From Lentisphaeria bacterium UBA7640 (GTDB lineage Bacteria; Verrucomicrobiota; Lentisphaeria; Victivallales; Victivallaceae), in contig DLIO01000129.1 of NCBI GenBank assembly GCA_002483765.1, positions 1 to 15,017 on the forward strand: 15,017 nucleotides of DNA, in the 5' to 3' direction. The notes under the pieces were generated by a model. The model saw only the letters and a program-made list of their open reading frames with translations, made no database searches and had not been told where the DNA came from. A program made the position numbers and the translations under genes. How positions within the stretch are numbered: the stretch's first letter is position 1; the number at the start of each line of letters is the position of its first letter. Below, in pieces: positions 6,565-14,291 of this stretch.

Positions 6565-8001
6565 ATGTGCTGGAGAAAAGTAAAAAACTTCTTACCGACA
6601 ATCATCTTAGGAATGTTTTTCGTTGCTATTTCAACAACTTTTGCAGCTCCAAAAGATGAATTTGTAACAGCTCTAACCGGTAAATTTCCTCCGTTCAATT
6701 ACTACAATGAACAGGGGGAACTTGCCGGATTTGATGTAGACGTGTCACGCGAAATTGCCAAACGGTTGAAAAAAAATTCGCGTATAGTCGTAACCGACTG
6801 GGATGGCATTATTGCTGGTCTATTGACCAGTAAATATGATGCAGTCATCGGTTCGATGGCAGTAACCCCAGAACGAGAAAAAAATGTTAGTTTTTCAGTT
6901 CCTTATTACAAATCTGGGGCACAACTATTCACTCATCGGGATAATCCAGAGCAGGTCTACTCAATAGACGAATGTTCAGGACTGCGAATTGCTGTAGTTC
7001 TGGGTGAGTCCTATCAAGAATTCCTCGAAAAAAATTATCCGGAAATTGAAGTCGTAACGTTCAAATCTAGTGTCGAAATATTTGAGATGCTTGAACAAAA
7101 ACGCATTTCTGGTTTCGTTACTGACCGTTTAGTGGGCTCCTGGCAGATTAAAAAAGCCGACCGTGCCTTTGTTCCTATCGGCGGCATGCTTTATTCTGAA
7201 AACATCGCGATTCCAGTCAGAAAAGATAGTTCAGCGTTACTTAAACAGATAAATCGTGCAGTTAACGGCATGAAAGCGGATGGCACGCTAAAAGGGATTT
7301 ATCAGAAATATTTTGGACTCAACTCCAATACTGTTGTATCTGGGTCCGAAGGGATGACCTTCGCGACCATAGCCAACAAGCTTTTGCGAGGTTTTGGAGT
7401 TACGCTATTGGTTGCGTTTCTGGCTATTGCACTTGGTTTTTTAATGGCAGTACCGACTGGTATTTTATTAGTAAACGACAAAGGGTTATGGTTTATACCG
7501 AGTAAAATAACCCGCATGTTTGTTGATTTTATCAGGGGTACGCCGGTACTAATTCAGTTGTTGTTTGTGTGGTTGGGGCTTGGTTTTAAAGCTTTTCCCG
7601 CGGCAGTCAGCACGCTAGGAGTTTGTGCGATGTGTTATATGGCTGAAGCAGTCAGATCTGGACTAATTAGCGTTCCACCGGGCCAAGCATTAGCGGCGCG
7701 CGCATTGGGTTTATCGGCAATGGATCGCTTCAGATTTGTTATTTGGCCACAAGCATTCCGCATTGCCCTACCCTCGCTAATGAACAGCGTGGTAGCGTTA
7801 ATAAAAGATACTGCTTTGATCTCAGTTATCTCAATTCCAGAACTAATTCGGGAAGCTCAATCGATAATAAGCGTGACTTTCGATCCTCAAAAATATTATC
7901 TGATTGCAGCGTTAATGTTTTTCGCTGTCACCTTCCCACTAATGAAAATTTCTGGACAAATAGAAAAAGCTATTCAAGCAAAAGGGTTTAAAGATGATTA
8001 A
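6565..8001 (+). CDS. Amino-acid ABC transporter, fused substrate-binding and permease protein
   Basis: A 478-residue fusion. Residues 1-28 form a signal peptide or anchor ending in TTFAA. Residues about 31-250 are a family-3 solute-binding domain (FPPFNYYNEQGELAGFDVDV, the TPEREKNVSFS motif whose R104 would hold the substrate carboxylate, and TDR with D187 for the alpha-amine). Residues about 265-475 are a HisM/GlnP-type permease with the DFIRGTPVLIQLLFVWLG signature and the EAA-loop ALGLSAMDRFRFVIWPQAF that contacts the ATPase. Such tethered binding domains are known in GlnP-type importers. Its place between lysine aminomutase and beta-lysine acetyltransferase suggests it imports lysine, or possibly the solute itself; this is inference. 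AAGGCGG 7 nt upstream is a good ribosome site, and the 3' end overlaps the ATPase gene by 8 nt. Confidence 0.9.
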   Translation: MCWRKVKNFLPTIILGMFFVAISTTFAAPKDEFVTALTGKFPPFNYYNEQGELAGFDVDVSREIAKRLKKNSRIVVTDWDGIIAGLLTSKYDAVIGSMAVTPEREKNVSFSVPYYKSGAQLFTHRDNPEQVYSIDECSGLRIAVVLGESYQEFLEKNYPEIEVVTFKSSVEIFEMLEQKRISGFVTDRLVGSWQIKKADRAFVPIGGMLYSENIAIPVRKDSSALLKQINRAVNGMKADGTLKGIYQKYFGLNSNTVVSGSEGMTFATIANKLLRGFGVTLLVAFLAIALGFLMAVPTGILLVNDKGLWFIPSKITRMFVDFIRGTPVLIQLLFVWLGLGFKAFPAAVSTLGVCAMCYMAEAVRSGLISVPPGQALAARALGLSAMDRFRFVIWPQAFRIALPSLMNSVVALIKDTALISVISIPELIREAQSIISVTFDPQKYYLIAALMFFAVTFPLMKISGQIEKAIQAKGFKDD

Positions 8002-8680
8002 AATTAAAAACCTCTCTTACACTTATGGTGATGGAAAACAAGCACTTAAAGGGATAAATATTAGTTTCCCAGTTGAACATATATTCGCAATAATGGGGTT
8101 TTCCGGTTCTGGCAAAACAACATTATTAAACTGTATGTCTAGGTTTCTAAAACCGCAAGAAGGCACGATTTACTGGGAAGATAGTGATATTTTCGAGATG
8201 GATGAAAAGACGTTCAGAGCGACCTTTGGCGTAGTTTTCCAATCTCTCAATCTATTTCCACACATGACCGTACTAGAAAACATGACGCTAGCGCCTGCTC
8301 GTTTGCAAGGATTATCAGCGCGCAAAGCTAAGGCAGCCGCAATTGAGATGCTCGAACGCTTGGGCATATTGGAATTGGCGAATCATTATCCCGCGCAAGT
8401 CAGCGGCGGACAAGCACAGCGCGTGGCTATTGCCCGTGGATTGATGTTAAAGCCCCGACTGATGCTACTGGACGAACCAACTAGCGCGCTTGATGTTCGC
8501 ACTACTGAGGATTTCTCGCAGTGGATCCGTGAACTCAAATCAGATACCAACTTTATTATCGTCACTCATGATCTCGGTTTCGCAAAAACTGCGGCCACTA
8601 GAGGTATTTTTATGAGTGAGGGCGAAATAATCGATTCAGGCAATATCAATGATGTTTTGTCTCACATAAAAGGAAGATAA
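7994..8680 (+). CDS. Amino-acid ABC transporter ATP-binding protein
   Basis: A 228-residue ABC ATPase of the polar amino-acid uptake type. All nucleotide-binding elements are intact: Walker A GFSGSGKTT (G35-T43, K41), Q-loop VFQSLNLFPHMTVLEN (Q83), signature SGGQAQRVAIARGL (from S137), Walker B LMLLDEPTSALD (D160, E161) and the H-loop VTHDLG (H192). It overlaps the fused permease gene by 8 nt, so the two products surely form one importer: a homodimer of the ATPase under a dimer of the permease. Similarity of the Q-loop region to GlnQ/HisP/ArtP is obvious, but the substrate cannot be read from the ATPase. The next gene starts 7 nt downstream. Confidence 0.95.
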   Translation: MIKIKNLSYTYGDGKQALKGINISFPVEHIFAIMGFSGSGKTTLLNCMSRFLKPQEGTIYWEDSDIFEMDEKTFRATFGVVFQSLNLFPHMTVLENMTLAPARLQGLSARKAKAAAIEMLERLGILELANHYPAQVSGGQAQRVAIARGLMLKPRLMLLDEPTSALDVRTTEDFSQWIRELKSDTNFIIVTHDLGFAKTAATRGIFMSEGEIIDSGNINDVLSHIKGR

Positions 8681-8687
8681 CTTTTTT

Positions 8688-9545
8688 ATGGAACAAAAAA
8701 ATTCTGACCAGATGGAAGTGTTAGATTGTGGAGCTTTGATTCAGCACGGGCCTTTCAATGACCGAATATATTTAATGAAAACGGCTGAAAAAAGTTCCAC
8801 AGAACTACCGAAACAGTTGATTGCCCAAGCTAAAAAGTATGGTTACAGCAAGATCTTCGCCAAAGTCCCTAAAGCTGATGCGGATGATTTTATCAAGTTA
8901 GGATTTCAGATTGAAGCTTCAATTCCAAAGTTTTACAACGGAACTGATACCGCGCTGTTTTTGGCTTATTATCTTGATGAAAAACGTTCTTACGAACCCG
9001 ACCTCAAACTCTATGAAAATAATATGGCGTTGGCAGTGAATCGGGGCGAAACCCCTATTCCTGATTTAGATAGCAGCAAATTTAAACTCCGCGAATGCGA
9101 TAACAATGATGTCAAACCGATGGCTGAAATATATAAAACTGTTTTCTTGTCTTATCCATTTCCAATTCACTCTGCCGATTATCTGCTCGAAACCATGCGT
9201 AGTCATGTCGATTATTTTTGTATTGAAACCGATGGCGAGATCGTAGCGCTGGCTTCTGCAGAAAAAGATGATCAGAGCTCAAGTTGGGAAATGACTGATT
9301 TCGCCACGCTGCCAAAATGGCGCGGCAATGGACTTAGCGTTCAACTGCTAGAACTGATGGGACACGAAGCCAAACGTCGCGGCGTTAAAACCGTTTACAC
9401 CATTGCGCGCGCCGCTTCACCAGGAATGAATATCACTTTTGCGAAAATGGGTTATCATTTTGGTGGTAGGCTAAAGAACAACACCAACATTTCCGGTAAA
9501 ATAGAAAGCATGAATATCTGGTACAAACACCCCACCAAATCCTAA
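8688..9545 (+). CDS. ablB: Beta-lysine N6-acetyltransferase
   Basis: A 285-residue enzyme that acetylates beta-lysine with acetyl-CoA to N-epsilon-acetyl-beta-lysine. The N-terminal half has the AblB-specific pattern GALIQHGPFNDRIYLMK (15-31), YSKIFAKVPK (53-62) and FQIEASIPKFYNG (73-85). The C-terminal half (about 133-280) is a GNAT domain with motif A in ATLPKWRGNGLSVQLLELM (R212-G213-N214-G215) and the MNITFAKMGYHFGGRLKNN motif B region. AAGGAAG about 11 nt before the ATG serves as ribosome site. It is the last gene of the operon with the aminomutase, the pairing known from salt-adapted methanogens; B. subtilis also has a kamA-yodP pair. A GC-rich hairpin follows 47 nt after the stop. Confidence 0.92.
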   Translation: MEQKNSDQMEVLDCGALIQHGPFNDRIYLMKTAEKSSTELPKQLIAQAKKYGYSKIFAKVPKADADDFIKLGFQIEASIPKFYNGTDTALFLAYYLDEKRSYEPDLKLYENNMALAVNRGETPIPDLDSSKFKLRECDNNDVKPMAEIYKTVFLSYPFPIHSADYLLETMRSHVDYFCIETDGEIVALASAEKDDQSSSWEMTDFATLPKWRGNGLSVQLLELMGHEAKRRGVKTVYTIARAASPGMNITFAKMGYHFGGRLKNNTNISGKIESMNIWYKHPTKS

Positions 9546-9592
9546 TTACTATCGCTTCAATCTATTCATTACAATAATATAAATCGAGTATT

Positions 9593-9625
9593 AACTTCAC
9601 GCGCGCATTATGCGCGCGCGAAGTT
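9593..9625. terminator. GC hairpin after the abl operon (likely terminator)
   Basis: AACTTC pairs with GAAGTT and CGCGCGCA with TGCGCGCG, around one A/C mismatch and a TTA loop: a 14-bp stem. The trailing T run is short (TTT, then AGC), so it is a less than classical rho-independent terminator, but it is the only strong structure between ablB and the regulator gene. Both arms are alternating purine/pyrimidine. Confidence 0.6.
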
Positions 9626-9669
9626 TAGCAACACTTTCTTATTTTAAAATAATATTTATTTTGAAATAA

Positions 9670-9689
9670 TTTTGCAAAACATTGCAAAT
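9670..9689. promoter_or_regulatory. Paired TTGCAA palindromes before the DeoR gene (candidate operator)
   Basis: A perfect 10-nt palindrome TTTTGCAAAA (9670-9679) is followed by ATTGCAAAT (9681-9689); the two TTGCAA centres are exactly 10 nt apart, one helical turn. The second box, with TAAATT 16 nt further on (9704-9709), would also fit as a -35/-10 pair, so a bound protein could block RNA polymerase. Autoregulation by the DeoR-family product is the simplest reading, but unproven. Confidence 0.35.
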
Positions 9690-9743
9690 TGTTTCATTAA
9701 TGCTAAATTAATAGAATTCAAAAATAATATTATTGAGGTTTTG

Positions 9744-10517
9744 ATGTCTAGTTGCAAACGTAAATTATTGTTTACAGAACGCGAAAAATTGATTCTTCAG
9801 GCGCTCGGCGATGGAGTTCGTACAATAACCGAACTCAGCGATGCTATGAACGTCTCCGAAGCAACTGTTCGCCGCGACCTCTTGGCGTTAGAAAAACGTG
9901 GCAAAGCGCGACGCGTCCATGGCGGTGCGGAGCAGATCAGATTTCCTCGCATTGAACCATTATTTAATGAAAAAACCGCACTTCACGCCACGGCTAAAAA
10001 ACAGATTGCCGAACATGCGTTAGAGTTCATTGAAGACAATGATACAATTTATCTCGATGGTGGCAGTACGGTGCAGCGTCTCGCTGCGTTGTTGAACACG
10101 AAACGCAACTTAACAGTGGTCACTAATTCGATGACTGCGGCGGCTGAATTGACAGAAAGTCCACATCGGTTAATTTTGATTGGCGGCGAATTCCGTGCGC
10201 TTAGTCAAACTTTGATTGGGCCAATGACCGCTGGAATATTGAACCAACTCAATATCAATAAAGCGTTTCTCGGCACTATCGGTTTTACTGTGGAGCAAGG
10301 GATCTCCACTACTGACCCAAACGAAGCATTCACCAAAGAGTTGGTAATGAAACGTTCAAAACAAGTGTTCGTCCTCGTTGACAGTAGCAAAATTGGCAAT
10401 GCGTCGTTTTGTGTCAGCGGAGATATTAGTTGTATTAATAACCTGATCACCGATTCTGGAATCTCGGAAACGGCGGCTCGGCAATTAAAGAAAAAAAGTA
10501 TTAAAGTGATTTTTTAA
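9744..10517 (+). CDS. DeoR/GlpR-family transcriptional regulator
   Basis: A 257-residue regulator. The N-terminal winged helix-turn-helix (about 10-65) has the DeoR signature VSEATVRRDLLALEKRGKARRVHGGA. The C-terminal DeoRC sensor domain, related to ribose-5-phosphate isomerase folds, shows DTIYLDGGSTVQRLAALL (D105, G106, G107), VVTNSM, LIGGEF and KAFLGTIG, the pocket normally used for phosphorylated sugars or similar ligands. I chose ATG 9744 because GAGG lies 5 nt upstream and the protein then has the usual DeoR length; the frame continues leftward to a TTG, which would add unlikely residues. It sits 23 nt before the E1 gene with no terminator between them, so it is probably cotranscribed with and controls the dehydrogenase complex. 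Which ligand it senses is unknown. Confidence 0.92.
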   Translation: MSSCKRKLLFTEREKLILQALGDGVRTITELSDAMNVSEATVRRDLLALEKRGKARRVHGGAEQIRFPRIEPLFNEKTALHATAKKQIAEHALEFIEDNDTIYLDGGSTVQRLAALLNTKRNLTVVTNSMTAAAELTESPHRLILIGGEFRALSQTLIGPMTAGILNQLNINKAFLGTIGFTVEQGISTTDPNEAFTKELVMKRSKQVFVLVDSSKIGNASFCVSGDISCINNLITDSGISETAARQLKKKSIKVIF

Positions 10518-10540
10518 CCAAAAAACCAAAGGAACAGAAA

Positions 10541-12832
10541 ATGGCACCTTATCTAGCTGACGGAGTACCAAACTTCAAAAAACAAACTATCAAATTGAAA
10601 AGTATTCCTGCTTATCAATATGACGAAAAACTCAAAGACGCTTATAAAGCGAAAAAGATTACTAAAGCGGAAGCTTTGGAAATTTATGAATCGATGATGG
10701 TGATTCGTGAATTTGAAGAGATGATTTTAAAATGCCGAACTGGCGCTTATGAAGTTATCAGTGACTACGACTATCGTGGCCCGACTCACCTTTCAATTGG
10801 GCAGGAAGCAACTGCTTCTGGAGCATGTTCAATGCTCGCAATTGACGATTTGATCACCTCAACCCACCGTGGTCACGGCGATTCTATCGCAAAAGGTTTT
10901 CACGCAATTCGGCGCATGGATGAAGACCAACTTAAAGGACGTTGTCCTGAATTTTCAAACCTTAAAGGCGCTGAACTACAAGAAGCAGTGATGGAAGATC
11001 ACGTTTATCGTACGATTGCCGAACTGTTCGGTAAAGAAGCGGGTTACGGCAAAGGCCGTGGCGGCGGTATGCATATTGCTGACTTCCGCGTTGGTCACCT
11101 CGGCGCCAACGCTATCGTTGGCGGTGGAGTTCCAATCGCCACAGGCGCAGCAATGGCGTGCCGAATCGATCCTAAAATGCAGGATCAGGTAGTGCTGACT
11201 TTTGCTGGTGATGGCGCATATTCCAACGGTGTTGTTCTTGAATCCTTGAACTGGGCTTCACAGGATCAATTCAATGGCCCAATAGCACAAACTAAAAAAG
11301 GTTTGCCGCTGATTTTTGCGATTATCAACAACCATTATGGTATGACCGGACGTGCAGACGGCGAAGTCAACGGGGTTGATTTCTTAGCGCGTCGTGGTGC
11401 TGGTTTTGATAATGACAACATGCATGCGGAAGTTGTTAACGGCATGGATATCATGGCAGTTCGTGATGCAATCGCTCGCGCTCGTGCTATTATCGCTAAG
11501 GGCGACGGTCCAGTATTGCTTGAATTTGATTCTTATCGCTATTACGGACACTCATTGTCCGACCCGCGTAACGAATATCGTACTAAAGAAGAGGAAGCGC
11601 GTTGGAAAGCAATTGATCCGGTCGAGAGTTTCCGCAAGGATATGATTGATGCTGGTATTGCTAAAAACGCTGAACTGGATGCTATCGACAAAAAGGTCGT
11701 TGACCGTAACGCCAGAGCCGCGCGTCGCGCCGCTGATTCCCCAGATCCAGTTCCAGAAGATGTAATCAAATATATGTATACTGATGGTACTTCGGAAATT
11801 GTTCCAGAAGCCTATCAGACAGCAAAAATATCTGGTGAGCTCGTCGTCAAACGCGACTCTAACGGCTTATTAAATTATCGTGACGCCATTAAAGAAGGTC
11901 TCATTGAAGAGATGAAACGTGACGGACGCGTAGTTTTCTTCGGCGAAGACGTGGCTGAATATGGTGGCGCTTTCAAGTTATCGAAAAGCATGCTGGAAGC
12001 CTTTGGTCGTGATCGTGTCTTCAATACCCCGATTTCCGAAGCTTGTATCTGCGGAACTGGTGTTGGTATGGCGATGAACGGTTACCGTCCAGTCGTTGAA
12101 CTGATGTATATGGACTTCGCGCTGATGGCATCCGATCAGATCTCTAACCAGGCTGCAAAATGGCATTACATGACTGGCGCTTCAACTGAAGTTCCATTAG
12201 TGGTGCGTTGTTCAGTCGGTGGTGGGAAAGGTTACGGCGGACAGCATTCGCAGTCGCTAGAATCAATCTTCGCCCATATTCCTGGACTCCACGTTGCATA
12301 TCCTTCCAATCCCTACGACGCCAAAGGATTGATTAAAAGCGCAATCCGCGACAACAATCCCGTGATGTTTGTTGAAGGACAACTCCTTTACAACGTTAAA
12401 AGTGAAGTCCCAGAAGAGGAATACCTGATCCCATTTGGCGAAGCGAATATTGTTCGCGAAGGCAAAGATGTTACGATCGTAGTTTGGGGCCCAGCGGTCA
12501 GTGATGCGCTTAAGGCGGCTGAACTATTGTCTGCGGAAGGTATTGAAGCTGAGGTTATTGACCCACGTACTTTAGTCCCATTCGACTGGGAAACGGTTTT
12601 CGCATCAGTTCGCAAAACCGGACGTTGTGTCGCTATTAGCCAATGCGTAGATATCGGCAGTTTCACGGGTGAAATAGTATCTCGAATCATGGCTGAATGC
12701 TTTGATGATCTTGATGCACCAGTGTTGAAAGTTGGCGCTAAAAACGGTATCGCACCGCAGGCACACACACTTGAAGAAGCGTTTTTGCCGAGTGTCCAAG
12801 AGATGGTCAACGCCGTAAAGAAACTGTTTTGA
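10541..12832 (+). CDS. 2-oxoacid (probably pyruvate) dehydrogenase E1, fused alpha-beta
   Basis: A 763-residue fusion of the E1 alpha and beta chains, which decarboxylates a 2-oxoacid with thiamine diphosphate and passes the acyl group to the lipoyl arm of E2. The alpha half (about 40-400) has THRGHGDSIAKG, GYGKGRGGGMHIADF, the ThDP motif GDG (223-225) to NN (263-264), and YYGHSLSDP with H337. The beta half (about 440-763) has FGEDVAEYGG, the catalytic Glu500 in NTPISEACICG, and GGQHSQSLE with H569. Residues about 120-156 form an insert between IAKG and RTIAELFG that ordinary alpha chains lack. The motif set resembles pyruvate and acetoin dehydrogenases more than branched-chain ones, but substrate is not proven. 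AAAGGA precedes the ATG. The E2 gene follows after 20 nt. Confidence 0.92.
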   Translation: MAPYLADGVPNFKKQTIKLKSIPAYQYDEKLKDAYKAKKITKAEALEIYESMMVIREFEEMILKCRTGAYEVISDYDYRGPTHLSIGQEATASGACSMLAIDDLITSTHRGHGDSIAKGFHAIRRMDEDQLKGRCPEFSNLKGAELQEAVMEDHVYRTIAELFGKEAGYGKGRGGGMHIADFRVGHLGANAIVGGGVPIATGAAMACRIDPKMQDQVVLTFAGDGAYSNGVVLESLNWASQDQFNGPIAQTKKGLPLIFAIINNHYGMTGRADGEVNGVDFLARRGAGFDNDNMHAEVVNGMDIMAVRDAIARARAIIAKGDGPVLLEFDSYRYYGHSLSDPRNEYRTKEEEARWKAIDPVESFRKDMIDAGIAKNAELDAIDKKVVDRNARAARRAADSPDPVPEDVIKYMYTDGTSEIVPEAYQTAKISGELVVKRDSNGLLNYRDAIKEGLIEEMKRDGRVVFFGEDVAEYGGAFKLSKSMLEAFGRDRVFNTPISEACICGTGVGMAMNGYRPVVELMYMDFALMASDQISNQAAKWHYMTGASTEVPLVVRCSVGGGKGYGGQHSQSLESIFAHIPGLHVAYPSNPYDAKGLIKSAIRDNNPVMFVEGQLLYNVKSEVPEEEYLIPFGEANIVREGKDVTIVVWGPAVSDALKAAELLSAEGIEAEVIDPRTLVPFDWETVFASVRKTGRCVAISQCVDIGSFTGEIVSRIMAECFDDLDAPVLKVGAKNGIAPQAHTLEEAFLPSVQEMVNAVKKLF

Positions 12833-12852
12833 GTGTCTGAGGAGATAAATTA

Positions 12853-14229
12853 ATGGCAACAAAAATTCCAATTCCGAAGCTTGGTCAATCCGAAGAAACG
12901 GTGATCATCGCTTCATGGCAGGTCAAAGAGGGTGCGCAGATTAAAAAAGGCGACATTCTATTTGAAGTTGAAACCGATAAAGCGGTTCTTGAAGTCGAGT
13001 CGCAATTTGAGGGCACAATCCTGAAGATTGTGACTCCGGCTGGCATAGAAGTTCCAGTCATGACGACGGCAGCAATAATCGGCGAACCTGGCGAAAAAAT
13101 TCCAGCAGAGATGCTGGCTGCGCCAGCACCAGCCCCAAAAGCTGAACCAGTCCCGGCTGTGGTTCCGACCCCAACAGCCGCTCCAGCGAAGAAAGATATC
13201 GCTAAACCGGCAACAACAACTCCGGCACCAGCCGCAGTTCAGGCAGCCCCAGCGCCAGTCGCAAAAACTGCGCCAGCGGCTCCTGCTCGTAAGATTGTAA
13301 GCCCACGCGCTCGCAAATTCGCCGCTGATTATCTGATCAGCCTGAATAAGGTTAATGGTACCGGTGGTGGCGTTGGTCGGGTAACTGAACAAGATGTTAA
13401 AAACTATCTGGAAAGTTCCGGATATTATAACCAAAAAATCACCCCAGTCGCGCTTGAAATGGCGAAAAAAGAACAGCTCGAAATGCTGGCGATTGAGGGT
13501 ACTGGCGATAACGGTAGAATTACCATGCAGGACGTAAAAGACGCCGCATCGGAAAAACCGCAGGAAATGAATACCATGCGCAAAATTATTGCGCAACGTC
13601 TTCAGCAGTCCAAACAGACTATTCCGCATTTTTACGCCACAGTTGCGATCGATATGGGCGCAATCATGGATAAACGTAAACAGTTGAAAGAGGATGACGT
13701 TAATCTCAGTGTCAACGCCTTTATTGTCAAAGCTGCGGCATTGGCTTTGAAGGATTTCCCGATGGTCAACTCGATTATCAACGGTACTGCTATTGTTAAG
13801 CGTTCCAAAATCAACGTCGGCGTGGCGGTCAGCGTGCCAAACGGTTTACTGGTTCCAGTAATTCGCAATACCGATCGTAAAGGCCTGGATGAAATCCAAG
13901 CAGAAACGGCCGAATACGCAGAAAAAGCACGTTCTGGTAAAATATCACCAGACCAGCTCAAAGGCGGCACTTTTACTATTTCCAATATGGGAATGATGAA
14001 TCTTGAAAACTTCATCGCCATTGTGAACCCTGGTGAAAGCGCAATCCTGGCGGTATCGTCAGCCACGCCAACTCCGGTAGTGCGCGATGGCGAAATTGTT
14101 GTGCGTAGCATTATGAAAATCACGCTGAGCTGCGATCACCGCGTAATTGACGGTGCGCTCGGAGCGGAATTCGTTAATGCCGTGAAGAACAAACTAGAAG
14201 ATGCCGCTCTCTGGGACGGCTTGATCTGA
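12853..14229 (+). CDS. pdhC: Dihydrolipoamide acyltransferase E2 of the 2-oxoacid dehydrogenase complex
   Basis: A 458-residue E2. Residues 1-82 are one lipoyl domain with the lipoylated lysine K43 in VETDKAVLEVES. Residues about 85-147 are an Ala/Pro linker. Two stretches each resemble the peripheral subunit-binding domain for E3: SPRARKFAADYLISLNKVNG to GRVTEQDVKNYL (150-186), and TPVALEMAKKEQLEMLAIEG to GRITMQDVKDAA (197-232). From 240 on comes the catalytic domain, with SCDHRVIDGA holding the catalytic His429 and D433-G434. A GAGGAG 8 nt upstream is a strong ribosome site. The protein would form the core of the complex and transfer acetyl to CoA if the E1 substrate is pyruvate. The symbol assumes that substrate. 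No E3 gene is nearby. Confidence 0.93.
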   Translation: MATKIPIPKLGQSEETVIIASWQVKEGAQIKKGDILFEVETDKAVLEVESQFEGTILKIVTPAGIEVPVMTTAAIIGEPGEKIPAEMLAAPAPAPKAEPVPAVVPTPTAAPAKKDIAKPATTTPAPAAVQAAPAPVAKTAPAAPARKIVSPRARKFAADYLISLNKVNGTGGGVGRVTEQDVKNYLESSGYYNQKITPVALEMAKKEQLEMLAIEGTGDNGRITMQDVKDAASEKPQEMNTMRKIIAQRLQQSKQTIPHFYATVAIDMGAIMDKRKQLKEDDVNLSVNAFIVKAAALALKDFPMVNSIINGTAIVKRSKINVGVAVSVPNGLLVPVIRNTDRKGLDEIQAETAEYAEKARSGKISPDQLKGGTFTISNMGMMNLENFIAIVNPGESAILAVSSATPTPVVRDGEIVVRSIMKITLSCDHRVIDGALGAEFVNAVKNKLEDAALWDGLI

Positions 14230-14233
14230 ACCT

Positions 14234-14264
14234 AAAAAAAGTCCGGCAAATGCCGGACTTTTTT
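14234..14264 (+). terminator. Rho-independent terminator after E2
   Basis: GTCCGGC (14241-14247) pairs with GCCGGAC (14252-14258) around a four-base loop, flanked by an A run (14234-14240) and a run of six T. The A and T runs extend the stem, so it could work in both directions. It lies 5 nt after the E2 stop. Confidence 0.9.
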
Positions 14265-14291
14265 ATTTATTTTGCTTAAAGGAAAAAATTG

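Noticed and set aside
9672..9743. TTG start giving a 24-residue longer DeoR protein
   Set aside because: The TTG falls inside the TTGCAA palindrome and possible promoter, has no ribosome site, and makes the protein longer than usual for DeoR.
12958..13629. Long - strand frame of 223 codons rich in Trp, Cys and Ser
   Set aside because: It lies fully antisense to the E2 gene, whose Ala/Pro-rich codons leave the reverse frame open; composition is unlike a real protein.
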